Positions 10,100-22,430 are shown, counted from the first letter of the stretch. The stretch: DNA of 64,000 nt from CAWJLE01 sp963843645 (GCA_963843645.1 CAWJLE010000003.1:434001-498000), one strand, 5' to 3'. The notes: generated by a model from the sequence alone, not told the origin. Translations and numbers: made by a program.

Positions 10100-10600
10100 A
10101 TGGCCGAACCTTTTTTGTCGGAAATCAGGATCGTGAGCTTCGGTTTTCCGCCGAAGGGCTGGGCGCTGTGCGACGGGCAGCTCCTGCCGATCAACCAGAA
10201 TCAAGCGTTGTTCTCTCTGATGGGCACGACCTACGGCGGCGACGGACGGGTCAACTTCGGTCTGCCCGACCTGCGGGGACGCGCGCCGATTCACGTAGGC
10301 AGCGGGCACATCCTGGGCGAGCGTGGCGGAGAGCAATCTCACACGCTGAACGTGCCGGAGTCGCCCACCCACGCTCACACGGCGTATGCCTCGGCCTCTC
10401 CGGCGAACGACGTCTCTCCGGCCGGGCACGTCCTGGCGCGCACGCCGAAGGAGGTGTATCAGGCGCCGACGAACCTGACTGCGCTCCCCGCGGCGACCCT
10501 TACGAACATCGGCGGATCACAGGCGCACCTCAACATGCAGCCGTTTCTCGCGCTGAATTTCGTGATCGCGCTGCAAGGCATATTTCCGTCAGCGACGTGA
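10100..10600 (+). CDS. Phage tail collar domain protein (MdpB-like), copy 1
   Basis: 166 residues. The start reads MAEPFLSEIRIVSFGFPPKG, and the collar signatures WALCDGQLLPI, MGTTYGGDG and FGLPDLRGR follow by residue 60. This is the family of short tail-fibre-like proteins also called microcystin-dependent proteins. The His-containing segment SPTHAHTA and the closing FVIALQGIFPS are conserved in all three copies here. The ATG has a good GGGGAGGAT ribosome site. It is the first gene of a tight plus-strand cluster behind an AT-rich spacer. No other phage genes are near, so a host cell-surface or secreted role is more likely than a prophage; the actual function is not established. Confidence 0.85.
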   Translation: MAEPFLSEIRIVSFGFPPKGWALCDGQLLPINQNQALFSLMGTTYGGDGRVNFGLPDLRGRAPIHVGSGHILGERGGEQSHTLNVPESPTHAHTAYASASPANDVSPAGHVLARTPKEVYQAPTNLTALPAATLTNIGGSQAHLNMQPFLALNFVIALQGIFPSAT

Positions 10601-10610
10601 GGAGGCGAAC

Positions 10611-11123
10611 GTGGCGCAACCATACGTTGGAGAAATCAGGATGTTCGCTGGCAACTTCGCGCCGGCAGGCTGGATGTTCTGCGAAGGGGAGTTGCTTCCG
10701 ATCTCCGAGTACGAGACGCTGTTTAATCTGATTGGCACGACCTACGGCGGCGATGGACAGGAGACTTTTGCCGTGCCCGACTTACGAGGGCGTATTCCTC
10801 TGCATTCTGGCAGCGGGTTCGTTTTGGCGGAGACTGGTGGTGCGGAGACCGTCCAGTTGACCGTGGCTCAGATCCCGTCGCATGCCCACCACTTCATGGC
10901 CTCCACTGACAATGCGGGCTCACCAAATCCGGGGGGCCAGGTGCTGGCTCAGTCAGGCTCGCGAATCGATTTGTACGACTCGACGACGGTCACGCCTACG
11001 ACAGCGGCCAGTACTAACGCCATCGGTGCGACCGGCGGTAGCCAGCCGCACGACAACTTCATGTCTTACCTGTGCGTCGATTTCATCATTTCCCTGTTCG
11101 GCATTTTCCCGTCGCCGACTTGA
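10611..11123 (+). CDS. Phage tail collar domain protein (MdpB-like), copy 2
   Basis: 170 residues from a GTG start with a strong GAGGAGG site 4 bases upstream, 10 bp after copy 1. It has the same layout: VGEIRMFAGNFAPAGWMF, then EGELLPI, IGTTYGGDGQ, VPDLRGRIPLH, a central variable part with IPSHAHHF, and the end FIISLFGIFPSPT. Divergence from copy 1 is concentrated in the middle third, as expected if that part contacts a partner or ligand. Tandem, non-identical copies suggest a hetero-oligomer such as a trimeric tip, but this is inference. Confidence 0.85.
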   Translation: MAQPYVGEIRMFAGNFAPAGWMFCEGELLPISEYETLFNLIGTTYGGDGQETFAVPDLRGRIPLHSGSGFVLAETGGAETVQLTVAQIPSHAHHFMASTDNAGSPNPGGQVLAQSGSRIDLYDSTTVTPTTAASTNAIGATGGSQPHDNFMSYLCVDFIISLFGIFPSPT

Positions 11124-11135
11124 GTAGGAGGCACC

Positions 11136-11660
11136 ATGGAGCCGTTTGTTGCGGAAATCAGGATCTTTCCGTTCAATTTCGCGCCGAAAGGCTGGGCGTT
11201 TTGCGATGGTCAGCTTCTTCCGCTCAGCCAGAACACAGCTCTTTTCTTGCTGCTGGGCACGACGTACGGAGGCAACGGCGAGTCGAACTTCGCCCTGCCC
11301 GACTTTCAGGGCAGAACGCCGATGCATCCGGGCCAGGGACCGGGGTTGAGCCTTCACGATCTGGGGGAGACCGGCGGCTCGGACACGGTGACACTTCTCG
11401 AGTCGGAGATCCCATCGCACCGCCATACGCTGATGACGTCCAACAAACCTGGCAATCAAGCGGGCCCGGCCTCTAATCGGGCCCTGGCTCAGCCGAACGG
11501 CGCTAACGCCTACCACACCGACACGACAGGGAACCTCGTGACCATGTCGGGCGATGCGGTCGCGCCGGCGGGTGGCGGTCAGCCGCACAACAACATGCAG
11601 CCGTACTTGACGCTCAACTTCTGCATCGCGATGCAGGGCGTCTTTCCGCCGCGGACCTGA
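11136..11660 (+). CDS. Phage tail collar domain protein (MdpB-like), copy 3
   Basis: 174 residues, ATG after a GTAGGAGG site, 12 bp downstream of copy 2. The signatures are VAEIRIFPFNFAPKGWAFCD, LLGTTYGGNG, ALPDFQGRTPMHPG, IPSHRHTL and the terminal CIAMQGVFPPRT. Its stop TGA shares one base with the ATG of the acetyltransferase gene, so the two are probably translated together. The trio is conserved in order in many unrelated bacteria (known from the family), usually beside the two small genes found next here. Confidence 0.85.
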   Translation: MEPFVAEIRIFPFNFAPKGWAFCDGQLLPLSQNTALFLLLGTTYGGNGESNFALPDFQGRTPMHPGQGPGLSLHDLGETGGSDTVTLLESEIPSHRHTLMTSNKPGNQAGPASNRALAQPNGANAYHTDTTGNLVTMSGDAVAPAGGGQPHNNMQPYLTLNFCIAMQGVFPPRT

Positions 11661-12190
11661 TGGAGGGCAAGGGACTGCCCGAGGGGAAGCGCATCACGCT
11701 GCGGACGGCAACTGGAGCGGATCGGGAGTTCCTGTGCCGGGTTTATGCCGCCTCGCGTGAGGACGAGATGGCGCTCGTGAGCTGGGATGCAGCCCAGAAA
11801 GATGCGTTCTTGCGCATGCAATTCGCCGCGCAGGATCAATACTATCGCGAGCATTACGTAACGGCACATTTCCAGGTCATCTTGTGCGATGGGGAGCCGG
11901 TGGGCCGACTCTACGTGGACCGTTGGCCTGACGAGATACGCGTCATGGATATCGCGGTGCTGCCCAGCTACCGCGGCAAGGGCATCGGTACTTTTCTGAT
12001 GAGCCAAATCCTGGCCGAGGGTGAACGCGCGGGGCTACGTGTAAGCATTCACGTCGAGCAGTTCAACCCAGCTCAGCACTTCTACACCCGGCTTGGGTTT
12101 CGCATAACTGACACGCACGGTCTGTATTACTTGATGGAATGGACGCCAGCCAGACCGGCAGGGAGCGAAGACGTTGCTGGAACTGGATAA
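11660..12190 (+). CDS. GNAT family N-acetyltransferase
   Basis: 176 residues with a complete GNAT core. Acetyl-CoA binding is marked by VLPSYRGKGIGTFLMSQIL (about residues 103-121), and the following AGLRVSIHVEQFNPAQHFYTR is the usual motif B. The N-terminus ITLRTATGADREFLCRVY is the first strand and helix. The ATG overlaps the collar gene stop (TGATG), and the gene overlaps the next one by 17 bp, so it belongs to the collar operon. The natural substrate is unknown; modification of a collar protein is an attractive guess from context only. Confidence 0.8.
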   Translation: MEGKGLPEGKRITLRTATGADREFLCRVYAASREDEMALVSWDAAQKDAFLRMQFAAQDQYYREHYVTAHFQVILCDGEPVGRLYVDRWPDEIRVMDIAVLPSYRGKGIGTFLMSQILAEGERAGLRVSIHVEQFNPAQHFYTRLGFRITDTHGLYYLMEWTPARPAGSEDVAGTG

Positions 12191-12482
12191 ACTGACTCAC
12201 GAGGATTTTATCCCGTACCTTCACCAGAGATTCCATATGGGCGTGGACGCCTCGGACGCCATGGAAATCGAGCTCGTGGAGGTCACAGAGCTCGGGCGCA
12301 AGACCTCTCCTCCCGGCGCCGCGCGGCAGCCTTTTTCGCTTCTGTTTCGTGGGCCGAAAGACCTCCGAGCTCCTCAGCAAATCTATCGGCTCGAGCACGA
12401 GGAGATGGGAGCAATGGAGATCTTCCTGGTACCTTTGGGTCCGGACGCCGAAGGCATGCGCTACCAGGCCATATTCACGTAG
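12174..12482 (+). CDS. DUF6916-like small protein
   Basis: 102 residues beginning at a TTG codon with GGGAGCGAAG upstream, overlapping the acetyltransferase gene by 17 bp. The pattern (LTHEDFIPYLHQRFHM, then a central FSLLFRGP, then YRLEHEEMGAMEIFLVPLGP) resembles the DUF6916 family that accompanies tail-collar proteins. It has no signal peptide and no membrane segment, so it is probably cytosolic. An assembly or chaperone role for the collar proteins would fit the conserved neighbourhood, but nothing in the sequence proves it. Confidence 0.65.
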   Translation: MLELDKLTHEDFIPYLHQRFHMGVDASDAMEIELVEVTELGRKTSPPGAARQPFSLLFRGPKDLRAPQQIYRLEHEEMGAMEIFLVPLGPDAEGMRYQAIFT

Positions 12483-12605
12483 CCGCGCCGTCGCGGGTTC
12501 GTGCGATTCCGGGAGTGAATCTCGCAGCGCACCAGAAGAAGCGCACTAGAATGGGACGAGTGATCGTGCTCTGGGCAGTTTGACATAAAGGCTCGTGGAG
12601 GCTAC

Positions 12606-15600
12606 ATGGACGTAAGAGCGGCGAAACAGACTCCGAGTTTCTCGTGGTTCCCATTTCTGCTCACCCTCGTGGCTGTTCTGGCCGCCCTGTTTCTCCTGAG
12701 CTTAGCCCCGAGCACCACTTATGCGTTGGGCCCAGGGATCACCGCGGACAAGATCGACAGCGTGGTCGATGGCGTCAATGGAAAAGCCAACGCAGGCGGC
12801 GCCGTGCGGTACGACGTCGTTATCCGCAACACCGGATCGGTCTCCACAACGAACATCGTCTTCACCGATACAATTGACACCAACACGACGCTGTCGGGCA
12901 CGGTGAAAAGCACCCCGCTGGCTTTCGACGATGCCTACCAAGTCATCGGGAACACGCCCATCAACATCCCGGCAGCTTCCGGCCTGCTCGTAAACGACGT
13001 GGACCCGGACGGCGGCTCGATCGTGGGAATCGGCGTGTACAGCACGACCAGCACCTTCGGCGGCTCTGTGGTTATCAACACCACAAATGGCAGTTTCAAT
13101 TACACGCCTCCCGTGGGCCGCTCAGGAACTGATACGTTTTGGTACACCGTCCTTGACGAGGATGGCAACACCGATCGGGGCAAAGTCAGCCTCAACATAA
13201 ATGGAATGGTGTGGTACATCAACAGTGCCTCTGGCAGCGGCACCGCCGACGGCCGGTTCACCACGCCGTTCAAGTCTTTGGGAAGCTTCAGCGCCGTTCA
13301 GGGCCAACCGGGATTCAACCCCAAGGCCGGAGACGTCATCTACGTCTATGGCGGCAGCTACGGTTATAGTGCGTCGATCAGCCTGCTCGACGGCCAGCAA
13401 TTTCTCGGGCAGGGCGTCAACCTGTCCGCCCCGGGCGTGATCACCCCTGTTTTGGGCTTCGTGCTCCCGACCCGCACTGTTTCTCCCACACTTTCGAGCA
13501 CATCCAATAACCTGAATGCGATCGTTCTCCACGGGAACAACGTGGTCCGCGGACTCACGTTGAACAATCCCGGCGGCTCGGGCACTACCGGATCCGGCAT
13601 CTCGGGGAGCAGCCTGTCGGGAGTCACGATCAGCGAAGTGGCCATCCAGAATGCCGTGGAGGATGGGATAAAGCTAACCGACGCTCACGGCTCTGTGACG
13701 TTCTCTAACCTGATCGTTACCGGCTCGAAAGATCGGAACGTTCTGATTCAAAACACCTCTGGCACCGCCACGCTGACCGTGTCCAGCAGCCGTTTCAACA
13801 ACACCGCGGCGAATGTGGGCTCAGATGGATTCGAGGTGTTCGCCCGTGGTACGTCGAGCGTCTCCCTCACTGCGACGAACAGCAGCTTCAACGGCAACCA
13901 GAGCAACGGCTTGCAGGGCCACGCCGAGGCCAGCGGCGTGTTGGCGCTGAATGTCTCATCTTGCACCTTCACGGGTAACGACGTCGGGATCGATGCCGGC
14001 GCCAGCCGATTGGACTCGGGCACAGGCGCCATGGCGACCCTCAATATCAACAATAATACGTTCTCCGGTCAGCTCAACCACACCATCAACCTCTTCTCGT
14101 CCGGCTATGGCCGGATGACGGGCAGTATCCTCAACAACGCCATCACGCAAGGCGCATCCGCGAGCGGACCGGGTATCCGCGTTGACGTCGACGGTCCGTC
14201 GACGGGCGTCATCGGCGTTCAGGGGAACAATCTCACTATCCAGAACGCACTCAACACTCCAGCAATCGATGTGTTGACGCGTGGCCGGACATCAGCCGGG
14301 GCCGTCAACCTGCAGTTGACGTTGACGGGCAACACGATCAGCACCGCGGGCCCGATTGGCGTCCAGGTGCGGTCTATGGACGCGAATGCCCTGTGCGCCA
14401 ACATCACCGGCAATACCAGCACGGCGGCCACTGCTGGATTCGTCGCGAGCACGCTCGACACATCCCGCTTCGTGGTGCAGGGCTTGCCCTCAGGTTCAGC
14501 CACGGCCACCGCCGTGGCCGCTCTGCTGAACAGCAACAACCCAGGGAGCACCACTGCGTCCGCGGTTGCATCCGGAGGGACATTTGAGGGCGGTACCTGT
14601 ACGACAGTGAGTCAGCTTGCTCCGACGAGGTACTTCGTCGAGGCGATCTCTCCTGAGCTGTCTGCGGCACGGCCCCTGTCTACTTTTGGTATGCCGCCGG
14701 AGCCGGAACCGGACTGGACGAAGCCGACCGGCCGAGTCGCCGGCTGGGCAAGTCCGCTCCATGCAGACGTCCCGCCGTTCACGATCGATGCTCTGCCGCC
14801 CGGCAAGACGATAACGCTCACTTTTAGCGTGGTCGTGGTCGATCCACTGCCACCTGGAGCTGTTCGTCTCGTGAATCAGGGACGCGTTTCCTGGGCGTCT
14901 TCCGGCGGCAACTTCGCTACGCTGACCAACGACCCGAGCACGCCCGCGCCGAATGATGCGACTCTCACGCCGCTGAATCTTGTGGCTGACTTGCAGATCG
15001 CGAAATCGGACGGCCTGGCGGAAGCGGTTCCGGGACGACCGATCACCTACACGATCGTGATCACGAATCCCGGCCCCAACCACGTGGTGGGCGCGGTCGT
15101 GTCCGATACTGTGCCGGCCGCTCTTAGCTGGCTGACATGGGCGTGCGCAACTTCGAGCGGGGGAGCGTGTGCCTCTTCGGGTTCCGGAGACATCAGCGAC
15201 ACCGTCACCTTGTTGAAGGATGGAGTGCTCACGTACACGATTAAGGGCACAGTCGTTACGTACGCGACCGGCCGCCTTACCAACACCGCCGGCGTCACTG
15301 TCCCCATTGAGGTGGTCGATCCGACCTCCCAGAACAATGTGGCGATGGACGCGGATGCGCTCACGCCACAGGCAGCGCTGGGCATCTACCAGACTGACGG
15401 CCAGGTGAGCGCCGTACCGGGGACTCAGGTGACGTACCGGGTGGTGGTGAGTAATACCGGGCCGTCAGACGCGCCGGGGATTGTCGTGTCGGACACGCTG
15501 CCGGCGACTTTGGGTGGCGTGGTGTGGACGTGCGCCGGCTCCGGCGGCGGGACGTGTGCGACCAGTGGTTCGGATGACATCCACGACGCAACAGTGGGCC

Positions 15601-18600
15601 TGCCGGCGGGCAGCGTAGTGACGTACACCATCACCGGGACGGTGTCGTCGAGCGCGACGGGGAACCTGGTGAACACGGCTGCAATCAGCGTACCGGTCGG
15701 CGTGACAGATCTGACGCCCGGGGACAACCTGGCCACGGACACTGATACGTTGACGCCACAGGCCGAGTTGAGCATTCTCAAAGACGACGGGCTAGACAGC
15801 GCGGTTCCTGGCACGCAGGTAAAGTATCGGGTTGTGGTGAGCAACAGCGGGCCGTCGGACGTGCCCGGGGCCACGGTTACCGATACGCTGCCAGCGGCGT
15901 TCACCGGCGCGGTCTGGACCTGCGCAGGAACCGACGTCGGGACGTGCGCGCCGAGCGGGGTGGACGACGTCGACGATGCAACGGTGGACCTGCCGTGGGC
16001 AGCGTCGTGACGTACACGATCACCGGGACGGTCTCGTCGAGTGCGACGGGAACCTGACGAATACGGCTGCGATCAGCGTGCCGAGCGGCGTGACAGACCC
16101 GACGCCCGGCGACAACCTGGCCACGGACACTGACACGCTGACGCCGCGAGCCGAGTTGAGCATCTCCAAGAGCGATGGCCAGGTCAGCGCCGTGCCGGGT
16201 ATGGAAGTTCACGTACCAGGTCGTGGTCGAGCAATACCGGTCCATCGGACGCGCCGGGGGCCACGGTCACGGACACGCTGCCCGCGGCGTTGACCGGCAT
16301 AACGTGGACCTGCTCCGGCTCGGGCGGCGGGACGTGCGCGCCGAGCGGGGTGGACGACGTCTTCGATGCGACGGTGGACCTGCCGGTGGGCAGCGTCGTG
16401 ACATACACGGTCACGGGGACGGTCTCGTCCAGTGCGACGGGCAGCCTGACGAACACGGCGTCAGTGACGTCACCAGCGGGGGTGACGGACCCGACGCCCG
16501 GGGACAATGTCGCGAGGGATACCGATACGCTGACGCCGCGGGCCGATTTCGAGCATCTCCAAAGACAATGGGCAAACAGCCGTCGTGCCGGGAATGCAGG
16601 TGACGTACCGGGTAGTCGTAAGCAACACCGGACCGTCGGACGCGCTCGGCGCGGCAGTGGCTGACACGCTGCCTGCAACGCTGACCGGCGTGACCTGGAC
16701 GTGTGCCGGTGCGGGCGGCGGCACGTGTGCGGCAGGCGGCGTTACCGACGTCGACGATGCCGCGGTGAACCTGCCGGTGGGCAGCGTCGTGACGTACACC
16801 ATCACCGGGACGGTCTCGACGAGTGCGACGGGAACCTGGCGAACACGGCGACGGTCACCGCTCCCGTGGGGGTCATCGACCCGACGTCGGGCAACAACGT
16901 CGCGACGGACACAGACACGCTAACCGCGCGGGCCGAGCTGAGCATTTCCAAGGACGACGGCCAGGCGAGCGCCGTGCCTGGGACGCGGGTGACGTACCAG
17001 GTCGTAGTCAGCAACACCGGGCCGTCAGACGCGCCGGGAACTGCCGTGACAGACACACTACCCGCGGTCTTCACCGATGTGACGTGGACCTGCGCGGGTT
17101 CGGGCGGCGGAACGTGTGCAGCCGGCGGCGTCGGCGATATCGGCGATACGAGCGCGAACCTGCGGGTGGGCAGCGTCGTGACCTACACGATTACGGGGAC
17201 AGTGTCGGCGGGTGCGGCCGGCAGCCTGGTGAACACGGCGACCGTCACGGCTGGGCCGGGCGTGACCGATCCCACGTTGGGCGACAACGCGGCAACGGAC
17301 ACGGACACTTTGTCACCAGAGGCGGCGTTGAGCATCTCCAAGAACGACGGGCAAACGAGCGCCGTGCCAGGGACGCAGGTGACCTACCAGGTAGTGGTGA
17401 GCAACACCGGACCTTCAAACGCGCCGGGTGCGACGGTGTCGGACACGATGCCCGCGGTGCTGACTGGCGTGACGTGGACCTGTGCGGGTGCTGGCGGCGG
17501 TACGTGTGCGGCGAGCGGTTCGGGAAACATCGACGACTCGACCGCGAACCTGCCCAGCGGCGCGGTGCTGACGTACACCATTACCGGGACCGTGCCGGCG
17601 AACGCCACCGGCAGCCTGGCGAACACTGCGACGGTGACCGCGCCGAGCGGGGTGACGGACACAACGCCGGACGATAACGTGGCGTCAGACATCGACACGT
17701 TATCGCCACAGGTTGAGTTGAGCATTTCCAAGGACGACAGGCAGACCGGTGCCGTGCCAGGTACGGACATCACGTATCAGATAGTGGTGAGCAACACCGG
17801 GCCATCGGACGCGCCGGGAACCAGGGTCACCGATACGCTGCTGGCGACTTTGGGCGGCGTGGTGTGGACGTGCGCGGGCTCCGGCGGCAGAACGTGTGAG
17901 GCGAGCGGCGTAGATGATATCGACGACGCGGTAGACCTGCCGAGCGGCGCGGTTGTGACCTACACCATCACTGGAACGGTGTCGGCGAACGCCACGGGCA
18001 ACCTCGTGAACACGGCGTCAGTTGCGGCGCCAACCGGCGTGACGGACCCGACGCCAGGCGACAATACCGCGACGGATGCCGATCTGCTGACGCCGCGGGC
18101 TGAATTGAGCATCTCCAAGGAGGACGGGCAAAGCACGACCGTGCCCGGGACCCGAGTGACGTATCGCGTCGTGGTGAGCAACACCGGCCCATCGGACGCG
18201 CCAGGCACGACGGTCACGGACACGCTTCCGGCGACGTTGACCGGCGTGGTCTGGACCTGTGCCGGCTCTGGAACCGGCACGTGCACGGCGAGCGGCGCGG
18301 GCGATATTGAGGATACGACGGTGAGCCTGCCGGTGGGAAGTGTGGTGACGTACACTATCACCGGGACGGTGTCGTCGAGTGCGACGGGGAGCCTGGCGAA
18401 CACGGCGATGGTTGCCGCATCGAGCGCGGTCACAGACCCCATACCTGGCAACAACACAGCAACGGACACGGACACGTTGTCGCCGCGGGCCGCGCTGAGC
18501 GTTTCCAAGGACGACGGGCAAAGCACCGCGGTGCCTGGCACGCAGGTGAGGTATCAGATCGTCGTGAGCAACACCGGGCCGTCAGACGCGCCGGCGACCA

Positions 18601-21600
18601 CAGTCGTCGACAAGTCCCCATCCGCACTGGTCGGGGTAACGTGGACCTGTGGGGGCTTCGGAGGTGCGACGTGCGCAGCGAGCGGCGTGGGCGATATCAG
18701 CGATTCTACCGCGAACCTGCCAGTGGGCAGCGTGGTGACGTACACCCTCACCGGGACGGTGGCCTCGAGTGCGACGGGCAGCCTGGTGAACACGTCGGTG
18801 ATCACCGCGCCGTTCGGGGTCACGGATCCAATAACGGATGACAACACGGCAATGGATACCGACGCGTTGGCGCCGCAGGCCGCGCTGAGCATCTCCAAGG
18901 ACGACGGGCTAAGCACCGCGGTGCCGGGAACGCAGGTGAGGTATCAGGTGGTGGTGAGCAACACCGGGCCGTCGGACGCGCCGGGGACAGCAGTCACGGA
19001 TACCCTGCCGGGGGCGTTTAGCGCCGCTGTTTGGACGTGCACCGGCTTCGGTGGGGGAACGTGCGCAGCGACTGGATCGGGCGATATCGATGACGCGACG
19101 GTCGACTTACCGAGCGGCGGGGTGGTGACGTACACCATCACCGGGACAGTCTCAGCGAGCGCGACGGGCAGCCTGGTAAACATCGCGGCGGTTGCCGCGG
19201 CAGCTGGAGTGACGGACCCAACACCAGGCGACAATGTGGCAACGGACACCGACACGCTGACCCCGCGGGCCGAGTTAAGCATTTCCAAGGATAATGGGCA
19301 GAGCACGAGTGTGCCGGGAACGCAGGTGGCCTATCGGGTGGTCGTCAGCAACACCGGGCCATCGGACGCCCCAGGCGCGACGGTAACGGACACAATGCCT
19401 GCGGTTCTGACGGGCGTGACCTGGACGTGCGCCGGCTCGGGCGGCGGGTCGTGCGTGGCTGGCGGCGCAGACAATATCGACGGTGCACTGAACCTGCCGA
19501 GCGGCGGGGTTGTGACGTACACCATCACGGGGACGGTATCAGCGAGTGCGACGGGCCACCTGGCAAACACGGCGGCCGTCACGGCTCCCTTGGGGGTGAC
19601 GGACCCGACGCCAGGCGACAACTCCGTGACGGACACGGATACACTGACGCCACATGCACAGCTGAGCATCTTCAAGGATGACGGGCAGACGTCGGTGACA
19701 GCCGGTCTGCCGCTCACCTACACGATCGTAGTCAGTAACGCGGGGCCATCGGACGTGACTGATGCGACGGTGGCCGATCAGTTTCCAGTCGGTCTGACCG
19801 GGGCCACCTGGTCCTGCACGGGGTCCGGTGGCGGAACATGCCTCGTCAGCGGCTCCGGCTCCATCGATGATGGTGGAGCAAGTTTGCCCGTGGGCGGCGT
19901 GCTAACGTACACCGTGCGTGCGACGGTGGATCCCTCGGTCAGAGGTATTCTGACCAACACGGCCCAGGTCACAGTTCCAGTCGGCGCGACCGATCCGGAG
20001 CCAGGGGACAACCGCTCGACGGACGCGGACCGCCTGACGTCGCTGGTCAGTCTGACCGTTTCCCAGAGCGGCTCCGTCGACCCTGCAATTGCAGGATCCG
20101 GCACGGGCAATCTGACCTACGTCATCACCGTTACCAATCGTGGTCCCTCGAACGCTACAGGTCTGCTGGTGACGGAGGCGCTGACCCTGCCGGTTGGGAC
20201 GACGGTCGAGTCGATCACACCCGGCTCCGGTTCGTTTGTATCGCCGACCTGGACGATTCCTGGTCTGACCGTCGGAGAGAGCGGAGTGCTCACCGTCACA
20301 TTGACGGTAGGCCCGCGAGCCCCGACTGGAATCGACATCATCACGAGCACAGCCTCAGTGTCGTCGGTCGACGAGACCCTGGCTCCGGGTAAGTTCGAGG
20401 CGTCCGTCCGCACGTCAGTCCTGCGGCATATCGATCTGGCGATCACAAAGACCGTGGCAGTCGCCATGCTCTCGCCGGGCAACGCGATCACCTACGAGCT
20501 GACTTTCGACAACAGCGGGCCCAGCGTGGCGGCCGGCGTGCGGATCACCGATCGGTTGCCCATCACTGTGACGAATGCCATCGTCGAGCACGCAGGGGCG
20601 GCCATCACGGCGGCCGGCGGGTCGCGCTACGTGTGGGAGATCGCCGACCTGTTACCCGGCCAGGGCGGCATCGTCACGATCACAGGCCAGGTGGACCCAT
20701 CCTTAACCCGCAGCACCACGTTCACCAATTCGGTGGAGATCAGCGGACAGGAAATCGACATCGATCCGAGCAGCAATGCTGATTCGGCTGCTGTTTACGT
20801 GCCAATCGTGGACCTGGTGCTGGACAAGTCGGTCAGCAGCTCGTCGGCAGGCCCAGGGACGCCGATTACGTACACTCTGACGCTGACCAACGACAGCGCC
20901 ACTGACGCGACCGGCGTGGTGATCAGTGATGTGTTGCCGTCGGGTTTGACCCTGATCGGATCGGTAACCGCTAACGGCGGCTACAACGCAGACGTTTGGA
21001 CGCTGACCAGCGACCTTCCCGGGCGGCGGACCTCGACGCTGGAAATTTTGGCGAGGGTGAATTCGGGCACGGCGGGCTCGGTGTTCACCAATACTGCCCG
21101 CATCCAGAGCGCCGACCAGTTCGATCCGTTCCCGAACAACAACACGGACAGCGCGACGTTACGGATCTTATCGGCGAATCTGTCGATCACCAAGACTGCT
21201 CCGGTGACGGTCACCCCCGGCCTGGACATGGTCTACGCGATTACTGTCACTAACGCGGGCCCCGACGCCGCCGAGGGGGCGATCGTCTCCGACACGCTGC
21301 CCGCGGAGATCCTCGGCGCAGAATGGTCCTGCACGCCTCAGGGCGGCGCGACCTGCGCTTCAGGCACGGGCGACATCCGTGATCTGGCGGACCTGCCCAG
21401 CGGTGCATCTCTTGCCTACGAGATACGCGGGACAACGAGCAGCGCAGCGACTGGCACAGTGATCAACTCCGCGGAGGTTATCGCGCCCAACAACATCGAT
21501 CCTGACACGAGCGATAACCTGGCTCAGGCCACGACCACGATGGAGCCCCAGGCGGACCTGTACGTTACGAAACACAGCACCCGAGACAGAAAGGTCTCTG

Positions 21601-22430
21601 CGATCCAGTACAACGTCGTCGTGGGGAACCACGGCCCCAGCGATGCAACGGGCGTCGTCGTCTCTGATACGATGCCGGCGGAGGTCAGCAGCGACGCGTG
21701 GACCTGCCAGGGGAGCGGCGGGGGGCTCTGTGGCGCGGCGAATGGCTCGGGGAACATCTTCGAAAGCTTGAGCCTGCCTGCCGGCGCCGTAATCACTTAC
21801 CACGTGGCAGCCGACCTGACAGACGTCGGAGCGACGGTAGTGAACGCGGCCACTATCACGGTCCCGGCCGGCGTGTACGACCCAAATGACGTCAACAACC
21901 GGGCCACGGATCGGAGCACCGGCCTCGTGTACCTACCCTCGGTACTGAGAGGCTACGTCATCGCGCCGGATCTGGTCGTGGAGACCCTGTTCGCGACCAG
22001 CAAAGGCCTGACGGTGACGATTCGTAACCGGGGAAGCGCCGCCGTGGTCGACAGCTTTTGGGTCGACGCATATTTCGACCCGAGCGTGCGGCCGCCGCGC
22101 ATCAACCAGCCGTGGAACACGATCGCTGCGCACGGCGCGGTTTGGGGCGTCACGGTGCCGATACCGGCTGGCAGCGCCCTGACACTGACGACGCAGCCGG
22201 CCGATCCGTACTACTTCGAGCGCTTGAGCAGCCCGCCGCCATGGCCGGTTGGTGCCAGGGTGTACGTCTACGTGGACTCAGTGGATTTCCGCACGACGTA
22301 CGGCGCCGTTCAGGAGTCGGACGAGGCCAACAATGTGCTGGGGCCGGTGACATCGACGGCGACGCAGGGATTGCTCCGCGTGGCCGGTGGGCAGGACCCG
22401 TCTGCTCGTGGTTTACCGCCACGCCGGTAG
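12606..22430 (+). CDS. Giant secreted DUF11-repeat surface protein with beta-helix domain (interrupted by indels)
   Basis: The span would encode about 3,270 residues. A signal peptide with hydrophobic core near residues 16-32 ends before ALGPG. Next come a short DUF11-like segment, a cadherin-like segment (DVDPDGGS, GTDTFWYTV), and a right-handed beta-helix of about 400 residues rich in Asn/Ser/Thr ladders (VTISEVAIQ, SGVLALNVSS). About 18 DUF11 domains follow, the first 13 nearly identical, then a C-terminal CARDB-like domain (PDLVVETLFATSKGLTVTI). The ATG has a TGGAGG site. Six one-base indels between about 15,995 and 16,830 create a stop at 16,008-16,010 but cancel out, so the frame before and after is the same. 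Likely an adhesin or cell-surface stalk; no sortase or anchor motif is visible. Confidence 0.8.
14985..20045 (+). repeat. Thirteen tandem 387-390 bp DUF11 units
   Basis: Units begin at the codons for A-E-L-S-I-S-K-type segments at 14985, 15372, 15762, 16150, 16542, 16932, 17322, 17712, 18099, 18489, 18879, 19269 and 19656. Intervals are 390 bp or 387 bp, except for the units holding indels. Each unit codes about 130 residues with a W-T-C...G-T-C pair of cysteines near its centre, as in DUF11/conserved repeat domains. Five more divergent DUF11 domains follow to about 21,900. High identity between units makes this a likely site for unequal recombination and for assembly errors. Confidence 0.9.

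Noticed and set aside
10100..11660. Prophage tail module
   Set aside because: No capsid, portal, terminase, tape measure, lysis or integrase genes nearby; collar-domain trios with GNAT/DUF6916 are a known non-phage arrangement.
14985..20045. CRISPR array or microsatellite
   Set aside because: The 390-bp units are coding, in frame and protein-level repeats (DUF11), with no short direct repeats or spacers.
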